From: Bacteroidota bacterium
Lineage (GTDB): Bacteria; Bacteroidota; Bacteroidia; Bacteroidales; VadinHA17
Direction: 5' to 3'
NCBI GenBank assembly: GCA_006227095.1
Contig: SBFZ01000265.1
Location: forward strand, 1-7,065
DNA length: 7,065 nt
Shown one piece after another: positions 5,461 through 7,065 of the stretch. The notes beneath the pieces are model-generated. The model was not told the origin of the DNA, searched no databases, and was given only the letters and a program-made list of their open reading frames with translations. Every line of letters begins with the position of its first letter. Position 1 is the stretch's first letter. Both the position numbers and the translations under genes were made by a program.

Positions 5461-7065
5461 CTATCTTATCACAAGTATCTTGGTGACTCCGGCAAGGGTT
5501 CCGTCTTCATTTGAACAGAAGACCAGGTATACCCCTGTTGCCACCCTCTGTGATCTGTAGTTTCGCAGGTCCCAGGTGGCCTGGCCGCCCAGGGAGGTGG
5601 TCTCAAATACCAGGTTGCCGCTGACGTCTGTTATCTTGACCGAGGAGTTCTCAACAAGCCCTGTGACAGTCACAACTCCTTCAAAATCATCCCTGACCGG
5701 GTTGGGGAAGGCATATATGCCTGAGAAATCCTCACCCCCGGATGTGGCTTCGCCGCGATAGGATATAATCCCTTCTGCTGTGCCGAACCAAACCTCCCCG
5801 GTTTTTCCGTTTACCGCTACCTTCACCACATTGTCTGACAGCATGGGACTGTTGAGTGTATTGAAGTGAGCAAGTTCCGTTCTGGCGTCATCTGACATGA
5901 GGTATGCACCCGAGCTGAGTGTCCCGAACCACTTCCTGTTGGCACCGTCAACGGATATGGCGGTAACAGTCTCGGTTCCCAGGAGGTAATCGGCAAGTCC
6001 GGTACCATCATTACGGGGTATCTTGATGCGCGAAGCTTTCAGATCAGACGAGAATACCTTTCCCGGATTGTAAAAAACTGCCGGCCCCATGTCAGTCCCC
6101 ACCCATACATTGCCATCAAGGTCCATTGAAATGGAAAAGAGGTTATTCATTGTATGGCCTTCTGTATCCTGGACCTGTAGCATTATGTACCTGTCATCCG
6201 TGGTATTTTCCGGTGTACCTGCCGGATCATAGACCAACAGGCCGTTTCCGCGAGGGAGAACCACCCAGATGTACTGGTTCCGGTCAATGACAAGGTCACC
6301 TGCTGCCTGAACAGGGAGATTTACCCCGGTGATGATCCAGTTTCCTTCGGGGGTGAGGGCCTTCAGGGTGCCTGGTACACCTGAGTGTGTCATCCAGAGG
6401 TTGCCTTCCCTGTCCCATCCAAGTCCACAGATACGGGTATAGTTTTCTCCCGGTCTGATACTTGAAAGAGGAGAGTTGTACTGGTTATAATTATTGACTA
6501 CCTCTCCGTCAACGAACTCATAAAGACCGTTTCCCCATGATGAGACGAAGAAATGACTCTCATCATCCGGGTCAGCTGCAACGCGCATCGCATCACGGTC
6601 TGCTTCTCCGTAAAGGATATGGCTGTTCCATGTTTCTCCCGTACCGGTGAATACCTGAAGAGGCCTGTATACATTTCCCCAGGCATTGTCAACTGTTCCG
6701 CCGGTCACAAAAAAGCTGTTGCCTGAGAATACTATGTCAGCAACATTGGCAGTGTAGGGTCCGGGTATGGTATAATTCCTGAATTCACTGTAATTACGTG
6801 TGGAAACAAGTCCTGCTGAAGCGTCTGCTATCCAGAGATCCTGTCCGTCGTAAAGGGCGCATGCAGGAGAGGGGGATGCCCAGCCGTAGCTGATTATTTC
6901 GCGGATGACAGATCCCTGGGTTGAAAGTATCCGGATGGAAGATGACAGTGACAGTATTACCTGGCTGCCGTCACCGTCCAGTGACTTTATGGTTCCTCCG
7001 GTCTCAGTGGATGCAAGTGTTGCGGGTTCCCCCGGTGTGATAAGGAATAATGAATCCGGGGAGGC
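5461..7065 (-). CDS. porZ: PorZ-like two-component-regulator propeller protein with type IX secretion C-terminal domain (N-terminus missing)
   Basis: An uninterrupted frame of 534 residues runs from the right edge to the stop at 5461-5463. A GTG at 6706-6708 could be taken for a start, but homologous-looking propeller sequence continues upstream to base 7065, so it is internal. The body is a beta-propeller with repeats of the form DxxGNxWxGT: DREGNLWMTHSG, DRNQYIWVVLPRG, DLDGNVWVGTDMG, DGANRKWFGTLSSG and TGEVWFGTAEG. The last 85 or so residues (about 5461-5721) are a type A T9SS sorting domain: FPNPV, then VKITDVSGNLVFET, GGQATWDLRN, and VATGVYLVF ending in KILVIR. In PorZ this domain is kept at the cell surface, where the protein helps the PorU sortase attach secreted proteins to anionic lipopolysaccharide. 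The tail, especially the KITDxxGNLV and GGQATWD stretches, resembles PorZ more than generic T9SS cargo. P. gingivalis PorZ is near 780 residues, so roughly 240 should lie beyond the window. An ordinary secreted propeller protein remains possible. Confidence 0.85.
   Translation of the reverse strand, partial: ASPDSLFLITPGEPATLASTETGGTIKSLDGDGSQVILSLSSSIRILSTQGSVIREIISYGWASPSPACALYDGQDLWIADASAGLVSTRNYSEFRNYTIPGPYTANVADIVFSGNSFFVTGGTVDNAWGNVYRPLQVFTGTGETWNSHILYGEADRDAMRVAADPDDESHFFVSSWGNGLYEFVDGEVVNNYNQYNSPLSSIRPGENYTRICGLGWDREGNLWMTHSGVPGTLKALTPEGNWIITGVNLPVQAAGDLVIDRNQYIWVVLPRGNGLLVYDPAGTPENTTDDRYIMLQVQDTEGHTMNNLFSISMDLDGNVWVGTDMGPAVFYNPGKVFSSDLKASRIKIPRNDGTGLADYLLGTETVTAISVDGANRKWFGTLSSGAYLMSDDARTELAHFNTLNSPMLSDNVVKVAVNGKTGEVWFGTAEGIISYRGEATSGGEDFSGIYAFPNPVRDDFEGVVTVTGLVENSSVKITDVSGNLVFETTSLGGQATWDLRNYRSQRVATGVYLVFCSNEDGTLAGVTKILVIR

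Noticed and set aside
5366..5560. 64-codon plus-strand open frame after the cyclase stop, preceded by an AAGGAGG-like sequence
   Set aside because: It spans the terminator hairpin and runs antisense into the porZ-like C-terminal domain. Shine-Dalgarno sequences carry little weight in this phylum.
5461..6708. A 415-codon gene starting at GTG 6706-6708
   Set aside because: The same frame stays open to base 7065 with continuous propeller-like sequence, so this is an internal valine of a larger protein.
1..7065. A defence island, CRISPR array, prophage or transposon
   Set aside because: No nuclease, transposase, integrase, toxin-antitoxin pair or regular spacer array was seen. The cyclase has no adjacent cyclic-nucleotide effector gene of the kind found in Pycsar-type defence.

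Overview
The window looks like chromosomal DNA from a member of the Bacteroidota, probably Bacteroidales-like. Three things point there: a PorZ-like propeller protein with a type IX secretion C-terminal domain, a GH3-family protein together with a Bacteroidota-style deoxynucleoside kinase and RecO, and genes that lack Shine-Dalgarno sequences but have candidate TAnnTTTG promoter elements. Base composition and coding style look uniform, and no insertion sequence, phage gene, tRNA, rRNA or CRISPR array was seen.

Layout, left to right: (1) the first 190 codons of a secreted M16 zinc metalloprotease, minus strand, running off the left edge; (2) a 213-base gap holding a terminator-like hairpin and a cluster of degenerate 20-21 bp tandem repeats; (3) a deoxynucleoside kinase, minus; (4) a GH3-type acyl-adenylate/amide synthetase, minus, with the best promoter candidate in the window; (5) recO, minus; (6) a divergent intergenic region with an inverted repeat and a direct repeat built on the hexamer CTGTGA; (7) a plus-strand protein joining a coiled coil, a class III adenylate cyclase domain and an HD phosphohydrolase domain; (8) a convergent hairpin terminator; (9) the C-terminal 534 residues of a PorZ-like protein, minus, running off the right edge.

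Five of the six genes are housekeeping or cell-envelope genes on the minus strand. The exception is the plus-strand cyclase-HD gene, which sits between recO and the porZ-like gene with its own upstream control region and its own terminator. It keeps the residues expected for making cAMP, and its HD domain carries a YHNxxH...HD...D arrangement resembling cyclic-nucleotide phosphodiesterases. One chain may therefore both make and destroy a cyclic nucleotide. This is the most interesting item here, although domain architectures of this general kind may already exist in databases. No complete new multi-gene system is evident.
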